Part shown: positions 51,821-60,678 of the stretch, in pieces | Position numbering within the stretch: position 1 is the first letter of the stretch | Layout: each line of letters begins with the position of its first letter | Origin: Mycobacterium sp. OAS707 | GTDB lineage: Bacteria; Actinomycetota; Actinomycetes; Mycobacteriales; Mycobacteriaceae | Assembly (NCBI RefSeq): GCF_014873705.1 | Contig: NZ_JADBDS010000004.1 | Coordinates: forward strand, 558,001 to 622,000 | Reading direction: 5' to 3' | DNA: 64,000 nt | Translations under genes and position numbers: made by a program | Notes under the pieces: generated by a model | The model's database searches: none | Told to the model about the DNA's origin: nothing | The model's input: the letters and a program-made list of their open reading frames with translations, nothing else

Positions 51821-52390
51821 CTAGGGAGCCGGGCTGACGCCGCGCTCGAAGGTCCGGATGATCAGTGGTGCGACGGTGTGCCGCGGCAGTGCACCGGCTA
51901 TGGCTTGCTCACAGCCGCGCAGGATCAATGCGTAGAGCGCGTGCCAGATCCAGGTCGGGGCGAGATCAGGGGCAAACACGCCTTCGTGTTGTCCCCGTGT
52001 GATCAGGTTGATCACCACCTCATCGTTCGGGGACTGGGCCGATGGGATATCGCGCAGCACCGCCGGGTCGCCGAAGATGAAGACCAGCCGTTCAGCGATT
52101 GAGACGCCGGCGGTGATGAAGCGCCGCATCGCGTCGAGGGCGGGTCCGTCCTCGGTGGCGGCCTCATCCACCGCTTCCATGAGCACGCGGATCGAGTCCA
52201 GGGTCGCCTCGTGGATCAGCGTCTCGCGGTCGGCGAAGTAGCGGTGCAGCGTGGTGCGGCCGACCCCGGCCGCGGCGGCGATCTCCGGCATGGTGGCCGT
52301 CCGGTTTGCGGCCAATGCAGAGGCCGTCGCAGCGAGGATCGCGGCTCTGGTGCGCGCTTGCACACCCGAGAGTTGTTTTGTCGAGCCCAC
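51821..52390 (-). CDS. TetR/AcrR family transcriptional regulator
   Basis: A 189-residue TetR protein: ILAATASALAANRTATMPEI, then AAAAGVGRTTLHRYFADRETLIHEA in the DNA-binding domain, and a C-terminal region ending in WHALYALILRGCEQAIAGALPRHTVAPLI. It is divergent from the SDR-mmpS-mmpL operon (172-bp gap). By position it should repress that efflux or lipid-transport operon and its own methyltransferase operon. Many mycobacterial mmpS-mmpL pairs are controlled by an adjacent TetR or MarR protein. Confidence 0.88.
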   Translation of the reverse strand: MGSTKQLSGVQARTRAAILAATASALAANRTATMPEIAAAAGVGRTTLHRYFADRETLIHEATLDSIRVLMEAVDEAATEDGPALDAMRRFITAGVSIAERLVFIFGDPAVLRDIPSAQSPNDEVVINLITRGQHEGVFAPDLAPTWIWHALYALILRGCEQAIAGALPRHTVAPLIIRTFERGVSPAP

Positions 52391-52562
52391 GATGTGATCC
52401 TAGTCGCCCGGGAATAGAACTTTGACGTTCCGATATTGAATGTCTATGTTCATTAACGCGGGTGCCAACCGGGTCGGTACAAGCGGCGTCGTGCGGCTAC
52501 GGCGGTCTCGGCCTGCTCCCCAGGGGACGCGCACCCCGCCACAGAGTTAGGAAACGATTCAC
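52391..52562. promoter_or_regulatory. Divergent promoter region of the TetR gene and the SDR-mmpS-mmpL operon
   Basis: TTGACG (52422-52427) and TATGTT (52445-52450) with a 17-bp spacer form a plausible vegetative promoter for the SDR operon, with a leader of about 105 bases. The -10 zone overlaps imperfect dyad symmetry (AATG to CATT, 52437-52452), a possible TetR site. Confidence 0.5.
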
Positions 52563-53375
52563 ATGGCCACAGCACGACCCGTCGCACTCGTCACCGGCGC
52601 CAACTCGGGCCTCGGCAAGTTTGCCGCACGCGCTCTGATCGACGCGGGATTCACCGTCGTGGGCACAAGCCGCAATACGGCAGGGCTGGATTCCAGTCAG
52701 GGAGTGACGTTCGTGGATCTCGACGTCACCCGTGACGAGTCCGTCGCTGCAGCGGTTGAGGCGGTGATCGCGCGGTTCGGGCGGATCGACGTGCTGGTCA
52801 ACAACGCCGGTATGGGACTGGCCGGAGCCAGCGAGGAGAACTCGATCTCCCAGACGCAGAAACTCTTCGACCTCAACGTGTTCGGCGTCATCCGGATGAC
52901 GAATGCCGTTCTGCCGCACATGCGCAGACAGGGCAGCGGACGCATCATCAACATCTCGTCGATCTTCGGATTGATGCCCGCGCCGTACATGGCTGCCTAC
53001 AGCGCGACCAAGTACGCCGTCGAGGGCTACTCCGAGTCCGTCGACCACGAGGTGCGAGAGCACAACATCCGGGTGCTTCTGGTCGAGCCCGGTGGCACCA
53101 GAACCGGATTCGACGACAACACCGCAAAACCGGACAACGCGCTGGCCGCATACGAACGGCAGCGGGAGCGCTCCAACCAGGCAGTGGCCGAACAGGTCAA
53201 CAACGGCGACGATCCCGTCGTCGTGGCCAAGGTCATCGTGGCCGCAGCGACGGACTCAAACCCGAAAGTGCGCTATCCCGCAGGCTCAGCCCGCCAACTC
53301 AGCGCGATGCGTCGCTTTGCTCCCCGCCGAATCTTCGACAAACAATTGCGCAAGTCCCTAGGCGTCGAGCGGTGA
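52563..53375 (+). CDS. Short-chain dehydrogenase/reductase (classical SDR)
   Basis: A 270-residue oxidoreductase. Cofactor motif TGANSGLGKFAA, NNAGMG, active-site Ser in IINISSIFGLMPAP and YSATK (Tyr/Lys) are all intact. The residue after strand 2 (TSRN) suggests NADP preference. ATG 52563 is used. The stop overlaps the mmpS start as GTGA. Co-transcription with mmpS and mmpL suggests it modifies the transported lipid or detoxifies an inducer; the substrate cannot be told. Confidence 0.92.
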   Translation: MATARPVALVTGANSGLGKFAARALIDAGFTVVGTSRNTAGLDSSQGVTFVDLDVTRDESVAAAVEAVIARFGRIDVLVNNAGMGLAGASEENSISQTQKLFDLNVFGVIRMTNAVLPHMRRQGSGRIINISSIFGLMPAPYMAAYSATKYAVEGYSESVDHEVREHNIRVLLVEPGGTRTGFDDNTAKPDNALAAYERQRERSNQAVAEQVNNGDDPVVVAKVIVAAATDSNPKVRYPAGSARQLSAMRRFAPRRIFDKQLRKSLGVER

Positions 53376-53836
53376 CGGGCCGCGTGGTGGAGTCGACATC
53401 ACCGATACGAAGGGCGGCCGCCCGCCATTGGGCGGTGCTCGTGGCGGTGCTCGTGGTGGCCTTGGTCGTCAGCGGCGTCTACCGTTTGCACGGCATCTTC
53501 GGATCGCATGACCAAACCTCAAGGCCCTCAGCTGATTCGCCCGAGAACACCGGATTCGACCCCAAACGGGTCTACCTGCAGGTCCTCGGGGATCCGGGGG
53601 AGCGGGCAACCATCAACTTCCTTGACGAGCACGCGCAACCTCAGCGCGTCGACGACGCGCCCCTGCCGTGGTCGCACGAGTTGGTCACCGAGGATACGAC
53701 GCTGTTCGCCGACCTACGCGCCCAAGGTGATTCGAGCAATATCACCTGCCGCATAACCGTCGATGGCATCGTCAAGGATGAAAGGTCTTCCAACGACGTG
53801 AACGGATACATCGCCTGTCTGGACAAGACGGCGTGA
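53372..53836 (+). CDS. mmpS: MmpS-family transport accessory protein
   Basis: A 154-residue MmpS protein: a cytoplasmic start, one membrane helix (HWAVLVAVLVVALVVSGVYRL, about 19-39) and a periplasmic beta domain that contains VYLQVLGDPGERATINFLDE and ends in the family's conserved GYIACLDKTA. MmpS proteins assist MmpL RND transporters in exporting siderophores, lipids or drugs. GTG 53372 overlaps the SDR stop and its own stop overlaps the mmpL start (GTGA both times), so the three genes form one coupled operon. Confidence 0.93.
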   Translation: MTGRVVESTSPIRRAAARHWAVLVAVLVVALVVSGVYRLHGIFGSHDQTSRPSADSPENTGFDPKRVYLQVLGDPGERATINFLDEHAQPQRVDDAPLPWSHELVTEDTTLFADLRAQGDSSNITCRITVDGIVKDERSSNDVNGYIACLDKTA

Positions 53837-56760
53837 GTCAGTACGGGGCAGAGGGATCCGACCGTTCTCGGGCAGCGCGTGTCATCCGCACACTCGCCCT
53901 GCCGATCATTCTGATCTGGATCGCGGTCGCCGGCGTGACGAACATACTGGTGCCCCAACTCGAGATAGTCGGTACCGAGCATTCGGTGGCTTTGAACCCG
54001 CCTGATTCGCCGTCGGTCACGGCCATGAAGCACATCGGGGAGAAGTTCGGCGAGTTCAACTCCGACAGTGCAGCCGTCATCGTGCTCGAAGGCGATCAGC
54101 CGCTGGGCCCGGACGCGCATACCTACTACGACGGCCTCGTCGCGAAGCTGCGAGCAGATACCGAACACGTCCAGCACGTTCAGGACTTCTGGGGCGACTC
54201 GGTCACCGCGGGCGGCGCCCAGAGCAAGGACGGCAAGGCAGCGCTCGTTCAGGTCTACCTCCAAGGCAACCAGGGCGAGGCGCGATCCAATCGTTCCGTC
54301 GACAGCATCCGCCAGATCGTGGCCGACACGCCGCCCCCGCCGGGGGTCAAGGCATACGTCACCGGCGCCGCCCCGTTGCTCACCGACAACTTCGAGATCG
54401 GCAACGAAGGCACCCACGTCATCACTGCCGTCACGTTTCTCGTCATCGCGGTGATGCTGCTCATCGTCTACCGCTCCTTGGTCACCATGTTGATCGTTCT
54501 CCTCGTGGTCGCGGTCGAACTCGCCGCAACGCGGGGTGTGGTCGCGGTGCTGGGCAACGCCGGCCTGTTCGACCTGTCCACCTACGCGGTGAACCTTCTG
54601 ACAGGCATGGCCATCGCCGCGGGCACCGACTACGCCATCTTCCTCGTCGGGCGCTACCAAGAAGCCCGGGGCAAGGGCCTGGATCGCGAGGCCGCTTACC
54701 ACGACATGTTCGGTGGCACCGTCCACGTCATCGCCGGCTCTGGACTCACCATCATCGGAGCAGTGGCGTGCCTGCACTTCACCCGGCTCCCGTATTTCAG
54801 CAGCATCGGCATCCCCGCTTCGCTGGGCCTTATCGTGACGTTGACCGCGGCTCTGACCCTCGGCCCGGCGATGGTGACGACCGCTGGGCGGTTCGGGTTC
54901 CTCGACCCCAAACGGGTGCGTCGCACCACGGGCTGGCGCCGCGTCGGCACCACGATCGTGCGGTGGCCGGGACCCGTGCTCGTCACCTCGTTGGCGGTGG
55001 CCGCGGTGGGCCTACTCGCGCTGCCGGGAGCCCGGATCAGCTTCGACGGACGGCCCTACCAGCCCGATGACGCCCCGGCCAACATCGGATATACCGCCGC
55101 GGAACGCCACTTCTCGGAGGCGCGGCTCAACCCCGAGTTGCTGATGATCGAATCCGATCACGACATGCGCAATCCCTCGGACATGCTGACTCTGGAACGC
55201 GTCGCCAAGGCGGTGTTGCACACCCCCGGCGTCGCACTGGTGCAGTCGATCACGCGACCCCTCGGCACGCCGATCAAGCACAGTTCCATTCCCTTTCAGA
55301 TCAGCGCCCAAAGTGCGGGCCAGGTCATGAACCTGAGCTACCAGGACGACAGAGCCCGCGACCTGCTGACCCAGATTGACCAGACCAGCAAGGCGATCGA
55401 CATCCTGCAACGGCAGCTCGCCTTGCAGCAGCAAGCCACCGAGGCCACCGACCAGCAGGTGCGGGCATTCCACGACACCGTCGACACCATCAACGAGGTC
55501 CGAGACAACCTCGCCAACTTCGACGACTTCTTCCGGCCGCTACGCAACTACTTCTACTGGGAGCCACACTGCTACGAAATCCCGACGTGTGCGGCGCTGC
55601 GATCGGTGTTCGACTCACTCGACGGCATCGACAAACTCAGTGACCAATTCGCCAAGATCACCGCAAGCCTGGACAAACTCAACGCGCTGCAACCGCAGGT
55701 GCAGTCGCTGATCCCACCTCAGCTCGACATCCAGCAGACCAATCGCGTGCTGTTGCAGTCGAATTACGCCACCATCAGCGGCACCGTGGCACAGGCCCGA
55801 GACGCGCTGGCAAACGCTACCGCGCTCGGCAAGGCCTTCGACGATGCCAAGAACGATGATTCGTTCTACCTCCCACCGGAGGCGTTCGACAACGCCGAGT
55901 TCAAGCGCGCCCTCACGCTGTTCATGTCGCCCGACGGCAAGGCCGCCCGGATGACGATCACGCACGAGGGCAAACCCGCCACCCCCGAGGGCATCTCCCA
56001 CATCGACGCCATCCGGAACTCTGCCTTCGATGCGATCAAGGCGACCCCCCTGGCCGACGCCAGGATCTACATCGCCGGGACGGCGTCGACGTACAAGGAC
56101 ATCCAGGAGGCATCGCTGTACGACCTGATGATCGTCACGTTGGCGGCGATCGCGTTGATCCTGCTGGTGATGATCTTCATCACCCGCAGCTTCGTCGCCG
56201 CCATTGTGATCGTGGGCACTGTCGTCCTTTCACTGGGAGCTGCGCTCGGGCTATCGATCCTGGTGTGGCAGTACATCTTCGGAATCGAGGTGTTCTGGAT
56301 CGTGCCCGCCCTGGCCATCATCGTCCTGCTGGCGGTCGGGGCAGACTACAACCTGCTGCTGATCTCCCGGTTCAAGGAGGAAGTAGGTGCCGGATTGAAT
56401 ACCGGCATCATCCGTGCGATGGGCGGCACCGGCCGAGTGGTCACCGCCGCGGGCCTGGTGTTCGCCTTCACCCTCGGCTCGTTCATCGTCAGCGACCTGG
56501 TCATGCTCCGGCAGATCGGCACCACGATCTGCTTCGGCCTCATCTTCGACACGTTGATCGTGAGATCGCTGATGACACCGTCGATCGCGGCGCTATTGGG
56601 CCGCTGGTTCTGGTGGCCGCTGAACGTGCGCACCAGGCCGGTCAGTCAGATGCTGCAACCGTTCGGTTCGCGGATCTCCGTCCGAAAACTGTTGGGACCA
56701 GATGTCAGACCCGCGACGGGCGGATCGCCAGTCGAAGACGTTGCGGCACAGAACAATTAG
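53833..56760 (+). CDS. mmpL: MmpL-family RND transporter
   Basis: A 975-residue MmpL protein with about 12 membrane helices and two large periplasmic domains. The proton-relay Asp-Tyr pairs are in AAGTDYAIFLVGRYQEAR (first half) and VGADYNLLLISRFKEE (second half). Between them the second periplasmic domain carries a long coiled-coil stretch (about 500-640, LLTQIDQTSKAIDILQRQLA) seen in MmpL4/MmpL5-type proteins that work with MmpS. It likely exports a lipid, siderophore or drug. A Trp/Tyr/Cys segment (WEPHCYEIPTC) sits at the coiled-coil tip. Confidence 0.94.
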   Translation: MSQYGAEGSDRSRAARVIRTLALPIILIWIAVAGVTNILVPQLEIVGTEHSVALNPPDSPSVTAMKHIGEKFGEFNSDSAAVIVLEGDQPLGPDAHTYYDGLVAKLRADTEHVQHVQDFWGDSVTAGGAQSKDGKAALVQVYLQGNQGEARSNRSVDSIRQIVADTPPPPGVKAYVTGAAPLLTDNFEIGNEGTHVITAVTFLVIAVMLLIVYRSLVTMLIVLLVVAVELAATRGVVAVLGNAGLFDLSTYAVNLLTGMAIAAGTDYAIFLVGRYQEARGKGLDREAAYHDMFGGTVHVIAGSGLTIIGAVACLHFTRLPYFSSIGIPASLGLIVTLTAALTLGPAMVTTAGRFGFLDPKRVRRTTGWRRVGTTIVRWPGPVLVTSLAVAAVGLLALPGARISFDGRPYQPDDAPANIGYTAAERHFSEARLNPELLMIESDHDMRNPSDMLTLERVAKAVLHTPGVALVQSITRPLGTPIKHSSIPFQISAQSAGQVMNLSYQDDRARDLLTQIDQTSKAIDILQRQLALQQQATEATDQQVRAFHDTVDTINEVRDNLANFDDFFRPLRNYFYWEPHCYEIPTCAALRSVFDSLDGIDKLSDQFAKITASLDKLNALQPQVQSLIPPQLDIQQTNRVLLQSNYATISGTVAQARDALANATALGKAFDDAKNDDSFYLPPEAFDNAEFKRALTLFMSPDGKAARMTITHEGKPATPEGISHIDAIRNSAFDAIKATPLADARIYIAGTASTYKDIQEASLYDLMIVTLAAIALILLVMIFITRSFVAAIVIVGTVVLSLGAALGLSILVWQYIFGIEVFWIVPALAIIVLLAVGADYNLLLISRFKEEVGAGLNTGIIRAMGGTGRVVTAAGLVFAFTLGSFIVSDLVMLRQIGTTICFGLIFDTLIVRSLMTPSIAALLGRWFWWPLNVRTRPVSQMLQPFGSRISVRKLLGPDVRPATGGSPVEDVAAQNN

Positions 56761-56772
56761 GAGGATTAATTC

Positions 56773-57711
56773 ATGAACTCTACATGGGACTGCGTCGTCG
56801 TCGGTGGCGGAGCCGCGGGCTTGAGCGCGGGTCTGGTACTGGGCCGGGCGCGGCGGCGAACGCTGCTGGTCGACGCGGGTCAGCAGAACAACTTGGCCGC
56901 CCACGGTATCGGCGGGTTGTTGGGTCACGACGGCCGACCGCCGGGCGAGCTGTACGAGGCCGGGCGGCGGGAGATTGCCGCCTACCCGTCCGTCGAAGTG
57001 CGGACCGGTGAGGTGGTGGCGGGTGAGCGTGCCGGCGATGTGTTCGAACTGGAACTGTCCGACGGTCGGCGTGAACGCGCGCGTCGGTTGCTGCTGGCCG
57101 CGGGCATGGAGTACCGGCCGCCTGCGCTGCCCGGGCTCACGGAGTTGTGGGGGCGGTCGGTGTTCCACTGCCCCTTCTGCCACGGCTGGGAGGTTCGCGA
57201 TCAACCGTTGGCGGTATTGGCGAACGGCAAGCGGGCAGTGCAATCCACGTTCTTGCTCAGGGGATGGAGCGACGACGTTGTGCTCCTGACTGGAGGGCCT
57301 GCGGAGCTCGATGATGACGCCCGATCCCGGTTGGCCGCGGCACGAGTCGCGGTCGACGAGAGACCCATTGCCGAACTCGCCTCAAGCAACGGCGAATTGG
57401 AAGCCGTCGTGTTCACCGACGGAACTCGGCTGGCACGCAGCGGTCTGCTCGTCGCGACGACACTGCATCAGCGGTCGCAGTTGGTTGAACAGCTCGGCGT
57501 CGGATTCGGTGAGCCGACGCCGGCGGCGGCGAATCCAATCGCAATCGATGCGCTCTGTCGGACAACAGTTTCCGGAGTCTTCGCGGCCGGCGACAACGCC
57601 AGTGCGCAGATGCCGCAGGTAGCCTCGGCGATCGCGACGGGTTCGCTCGCGGCCACGTCGATTGTGCAGAGTTTATTGGCCGAGGACGCCGGCCTACCGA
57701 TACCGGAATGA
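56773..57711 (+). CDS. Thioredoxin-reductase-like FAD oxidoreductase
   Basis: A 312-residue flavoprotein: FAD motif VVVGGGAAGLSAGLVLGRA, redox disulphide CPFC (C133, C136) in FHCPFCHGWEVRD and GVFAAGDNA for FAD binding. Compared with true thioredoxin reductases the NADP-binding glycine motif is weak (AVLANGKRAVQSTFLL), so it belongs to the thioredoxin-reductase-like class that oxidises dithiols, as in HlmI and GliT. An AGGAGG ribosome site precedes ATG 56773. It lies 12 bp after mmpL and ends the module before the repeated peptidase fragment. Confidence 0.88.
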   Translation: MNSTWDCVVVGGGAAGLSAGLVLGRARRRTLLVDAGQQNNLAAHGIGGLLGHDGRPPGELYEAGRREIAAYPSVEVRTGEVVAGERAGDVFELELSDGRRERARRLLLAAGMEYRPPALPGLTELWGRSVFHCPFCHGWEVRDQPLAVLANGKRAVQSTFLLRGWSDDVVLLTGGPAELDDDARSRLAAARVAVDERPIAELASSNGELEAVVFTDGTRLARSGLLVATTLHQRSQLVEQLGVGFGEPTPAAANPIAIDALCRTTVSGVFAAGDNASAQMPQVASAIATGSLAATSIVQSLLAEDAGLPIPE

Positions 57712-57751
57712 ACGGGACCACAGTCAACGGTGAGCTGAATCATGAACTGGA

Positions 57752-57811
57752 ATCCGCTGCGATGCCATCCCGGAAATGAGTGCGGTCCTCGTCGAGTTCC
57801 TGCTGCGCTAG
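57752..57811 (+). pseudogene. Orphan 3' fragment of the M42 peptidase gene (direct repeat, right copy)
   Basis: 60 bp that encode IRCDAIPEMSAVLVEFLLR and a stop, matching the last 19 codons of the intact peptidase gene (50863-50922) at 54 of 60 bases. Upstream in-frame sequence reaches a TGA within three codons, so this is a remnant, not a gene. It marks the right edge of the 6.8-kb methyltransferase-TetR-SDR-MmpS-MmpL-flavoprotein module. Confidence 0.8.
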
Positions 57812-57814
57812 ACG

Positions 57815-57843
57815 TTGACGTTCACAAATCGAGCGGTTAAGTT
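57815..57843 (+). promoter_or_regulatory. Candidate promoter of the DUF732 gene
   Basis: TTGACG (57815-57820) and TAAGTT (57838-57843), spacer 17 bp, start 4 bp after the orphan peptidase stop and lie 60 bp before ATG 57903. Confidence 0.45.
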
Positions 57844-57902
57844 CGTTTCGCGTGGATCTCAACCTAGTTGATAATAGGCACAGTACCGACGGGAGTGACC
57901 GT

Positions 57903-58256
57903 ATGAGGGCAATCCTGATGGTGCTCGGCGGACTCCTGCTCGGAATCATGGTGGTGATCGCCGGACTTGCCGTGGCCTGGCCCGCGCATGCTGATCCCGA
58001 CACCGACTTCGCCAACGAACTCCACACGTACGGCATCTACGGGCAGAAGGACTACAACGCGTGGATCGGCAAGATCACCTGCAAGCGGCTCTATAACGGG
58101 CTCGACCAGGATGCCGACAAGTCAGCGAAATTCGTCTTCCTCCAACTGCCCAAGGGCAGCACCACCGATCAGGCGTGGCAATTCCTGGGCGCCGCGATCA
58201 ACACCTATTGCCCCGAGCAGGCGCCGGTCCTGCAGCGGGCGGCCGGACAGGGGTGA
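57903..58256 (+). CDS. DUF732 secreted protein
   Basis: A 117-residue exported protein of the mycobacterial DUF732 family. A signal peptide (MRAILMVLGGLLLGIMVVIAGLAVAWPAHA, cleavage after AHA near residue 30) precedes a small helical domain with DFANELHTYGIYG and two Cys (ITCKRL, NTYCPEQ) expected to form the family's disulphide. ATG 57903 has a GGGAG ribosome site. Its stop overlaps the next start (GTGA). The function of the family is unknown. Confidence 0.85.
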   Translation: MRAILMVLGGLLLGIMVVIAGLAVAWPAHADPDTDFANELHTYGIYGQKDYNAWIGKITCKRLYNGLDQDADKSAKFVFLQLPKGSTTDQAWQFLGAAINTYCPEQAPVLQRAAGQG

Positions 58257-58702
58257 ACACCATGTACTTACGCGCAGGGTTCGCGGCACTCGCGATGTGG
58301 GGAACCGTCGTCGCCACAGCGGGTTTCGCGGCGGCCGATGCCAGTGACGACTACCCGATCCCGAATCGGATCCTGAAGACCACCTGCACCGTCGATCAGT
58401 ACATGGCCGCCGTGCGCGACGTCGAACCGGTCTACTACGAGCGCTACATGACCGACTACAAAAACCGGCCCGTCGACGTCCAAGACGCCGCCCGCGACCG
58501 CATCTACTGGTTCTTCTCCCTGGACTACGCCGGCCGCCGGCAGTACTCGGAGGACACCGCGACCAACGTCTACTACGAGCAGATGGCCACCCACTGGGGC
58601 AACTGGGCCAAGCTGTTCTTCAACAACAAGGGCGTCGCCGCACACGGCACCGACATCTGCATGAACTACCCGCCAACCGACCCATCAGTCTGGAACTGGT
58701 AA
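58253..58702 (+). CDS. Secreted protein, DUF5078-like
   Basis: A 149-residue exported protein. The signal peptide (MYLRAGFAALAMWGTVVATAGFAAA) is followed by a mature helical domain with two Cys (KTTCTVDQY and TDICMNYPP) and many aromatic residues (VYYERYMTDYKN, IYWFFSLDYAGRRQY). GTG 58253 overlaps the DUF732 stop; ATG 58262 is the alternative. It resembles mycobacterial DUF5078 proteins, which have no known role. Coupling with the DUF732 gene suggests that the two act together at the cell envelope. Confidence 0.78.
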   Translation: MNTMYLRAGFAALAMWGTVVATAGFAAADASDDYPIPNRILKTTCTVDQYMAAVRDVEPVYYERYMTDYKNRPVDVQDAARDRIYWFFSLDYAGRRQYSEDTATNVYYEQMATHWGNWAKLFFNNKGVAAHGTDICMNYPPTDPSVWNW

Positions 58703-58734
58703 CGATCCGGCGGCGCCCGCTTAGGGTCTGAGGC

Positions 58735-60147
58735 GTGGGTCGCCTCGATCGATTCTTCGAAATCTCCGCACGCAAGTCGACGGTCGCCGCAGAGGTGCGC
58801 GGCGGGGTGGTCACGTTCATTGCGATGGCATACATCATCGTGCTGAACCCGATCATCCTGTCGAGCACGCCCGACGTCACCGGCCACAAGCTGGAGTTCG
58901 CACAGGTCTCGGCGATGACGTCGCTCGCAGCGGGCGTGATGACGATCCTGTTCGGCGTTATCGCGCGACTGCCGTTCGCATTCGCCGCGGGACTGGGCAT
59001 CAACTCGTTCCTGGCGACGACGGTGGTCGGCTCGCTGAGTTGGCCCGAGGCGATGGGCCTGGTGGTCATCGACGGCGTGATCATCGTGCTGCTTGCGGTG
59101 ACCGGGCTGCGCAGAATGGTGTTCGACGCGGTGCCGATGCAGCTGAAGCTCGCGATCACCGCGGGCATCGGACTGTTCATCCTCTTCATCGGGCTGGTTG
59201 ACGCCGGCTTCATCGGCTCGACCGGGAAGCCGTCACCGCCAGTCGGTCTGGGGCACGGCGGCATCGGTTCCATCACCACCGTTCCTGCCGTCGTGTTCGT
59301 GTTCACACTGCTGGTGACGGGTGTCCTCGTCGCGCGACGGGTACGTGGTGGCATCCTGATCGGGCTGGCGATCGGCACCGTCGTGGCGGTCGCCATCGAG
59401 GCGATATGGCATCTGGGATCGTCGACCGAACATCCCGGCGGTTGGACGCTTTCGGTGCCGACGCTGACGGGATCGCCGTTCGCGCTGCCCGACTTGTCCC
59501 TCGCAGGCGACGTCAGCCTCGGCAGCTTCGGGCGCATCGGCCTGCTCGCGGCCGTCATGCTGGTTTTCACGCTGGTGTTTGCGAACTTCTTCGATGCCAT
59601 GGGGACGTTCACCGGACTGGCCCGCGAGGCCGGACTCGCCGACGCGCAGGGCACCTTCCCGCGGCTGCGAGCGGCGCTGATTGTCGAGGGTGCGGGCGCA
59701 GTCGTCGGCGGGGCGACCTCGTCGTCCTCGAACACCGTCTTCATCGAATCGGGCGCCGGTATCGAGGAAGGTGCGCGCACGGGGTTGGCGAATCTGGTGA
59801 CGGGCGCGCTGTTTCTGGCTGCCATGTTCGTCTCGCCGCTGGCGTCGATCGTGCCGACGGAAGTGGCTGCGGCCGCCCTCGTCATCGTCGGCGTGATGAT
59901 GATGTCGCAGTTGCGCTACATCGACATCACCGAGTTCTCAGTGGGATTGCCGGTGGTCCTCACGGTCGCGGTGATGCCGTTTTCGTACTCGATCGCCAAC
60001 GGCATCGGTGTCGGCTTCATCGCGTGGGTCGTGCTGCGTTCGGCGGCCGGCAAGGTGCGTGAGATCAGCCCACTGCTGTGGATCGTGGCCGCGGGCTTCG
60101 TTCTCTACTTCGCGCGCAACTGGCTCGAGTCGCTCGTCGGCTTGTGA
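58735..60147 (+). CDS. NCS2-family purine permease (AzgA-like)
   Basis: A 470-residue transporter with about 13 membrane helices. RGGVVTFIAMAYIIVLNPIIL at the N-terminus, FAAGLGINSFLATTVVG, FANFFDAMGTFTGLAREAGL and SSSNTVFIESGAGIEEGARTGL are hallmark blocks of AzgA/PbuG hypoxanthine-guanine-adenine permeases. It should bring purines in by proton symport. GTG 58735 is used, 32 bp after the upstream stop. Its stop directly abuts the stop of the convergent secreted-protein gene. Confidence 0.93.
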   Translation: MGRLDRFFEISARKSTVAAEVRGGVVTFIAMAYIIVLNPIILSSTPDVTGHKLEFAQVSAMTSLAAGVMTILFGVIARLPFAFAAGLGINSFLATTVVGSLSWPEAMGLVVIDGVIIVLLAVTGLRRMVFDAVPMQLKLAITAGIGLFILFIGLVDAGFIGSTGKPSPPVGLGHGGIGSITTVPAVVFVFTLLVTGVLVARRVRGGILIGLAIGTVVAVAIEAIWHLGSSTEHPGGWTLSVPTLTGSPFALPDLSLAGDVSLGSFGRIGLLAAVMLVFTLVFANFFDAMGTFTGLAREAGLADAQGTFPRLRAALIVEGAGAVVGGATSSSSNTVFIESGAGIEEGARTGLANLVTGALFLAAMFVSPLASIVPTEVAAAALVIVGVMMMSQLRYIDITEFSVGLPVVLTVAVMPFSYSIANGIGVGFIAWVVLRSAAGKVREISPLLWIVAAGFVLYFARNWLESLVGL

Positions 60148-60615
60148 TCAGCGGCCGCCGACTTCGGCGGGCAGTGGCGGCGGCAACGGCGTCGTCGAAG
60201 TCGTAGGTGGCGCGGCGGGCGGCGCAGGCGCTTCCGGGCGGTGCGCGTCCACCATCGGCTCCTCGCGAATCACCTTGCCGCCCATGCCAATAACGAGAGA
60301 CTTCGCGGAGACGGTGTAGGTGATGCCGTTGTTGTTCGCTGTGAACCCATCGCCCGACTGCGATGCCGAGAGGATCAACTTGGCACCGTCTCGCACCCGC
60401 ACGCCGCGATACTCGAACTGACCGTCAGGCGATTTGCAGATCGCAACGCGCGAGGTCTCGGTGCTCCCGAAGAGAACGACCGTCGCCGGAGAAGCACACC
60501 GCGCGGCGGAGTCGACATAACCCCCGGGGTCGGTGCCGGGCGCGGCAGTCGCCGGAGGTGGCCCGCACAGCAGCGCACACGCCGCCGCAGCGACGATCAG
60601 CCGGGCTTTGCGCAT
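60148..60615 (-). CDS. Secreted protein with Pro-rich C-terminus
   Basis: A 155-residue exported protein: signal peptide MRKARLIVAAAACALLCG (cleavage around ATAAP, residue 25), a beta-rich middle (CASPATVVLFGSTETSRVAICKSPDG, FEYRGVRVRDGAKLILSASQSG) with two Cys, and a Pro/Ala/Thr tail (PAPPAAPPTTSTTPLPPPLP) that may span the cell wall. Similar proteins occur across mycobacteria without a known function. It converges on the purine permease with no gap. Confidence 0.78.
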   Translation of the reverse strand: MRKARLIVAAAACALLCGPPPATAAPGTDPGGYVDSAARCASPATVVLFGSTETSRVAICKSPDGQFEYRGVRVRDGAKLILSASQSGDGFTANNNGITYTVSAKSLVIGMGGKVIREEPMVDAHRPEAPAPPAAPPTTSTTPLPPPLPAEVGGR

Positions 60616-60678
60616 CTTCTCACGGGAACACGGCGATCGTATTAACGCGAGCGTCGACGCCGAATCACAATCGAATTG

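Noticed and set aside
50923..57751. Integrase, transposase or tRNA to explain the repeat-bounded module
   Set aside because: I read the whole interval and its flanks and found no recombinase, tRNA or terminal inverted repeats, so no mobile element is annotated although the direct repeats are real.
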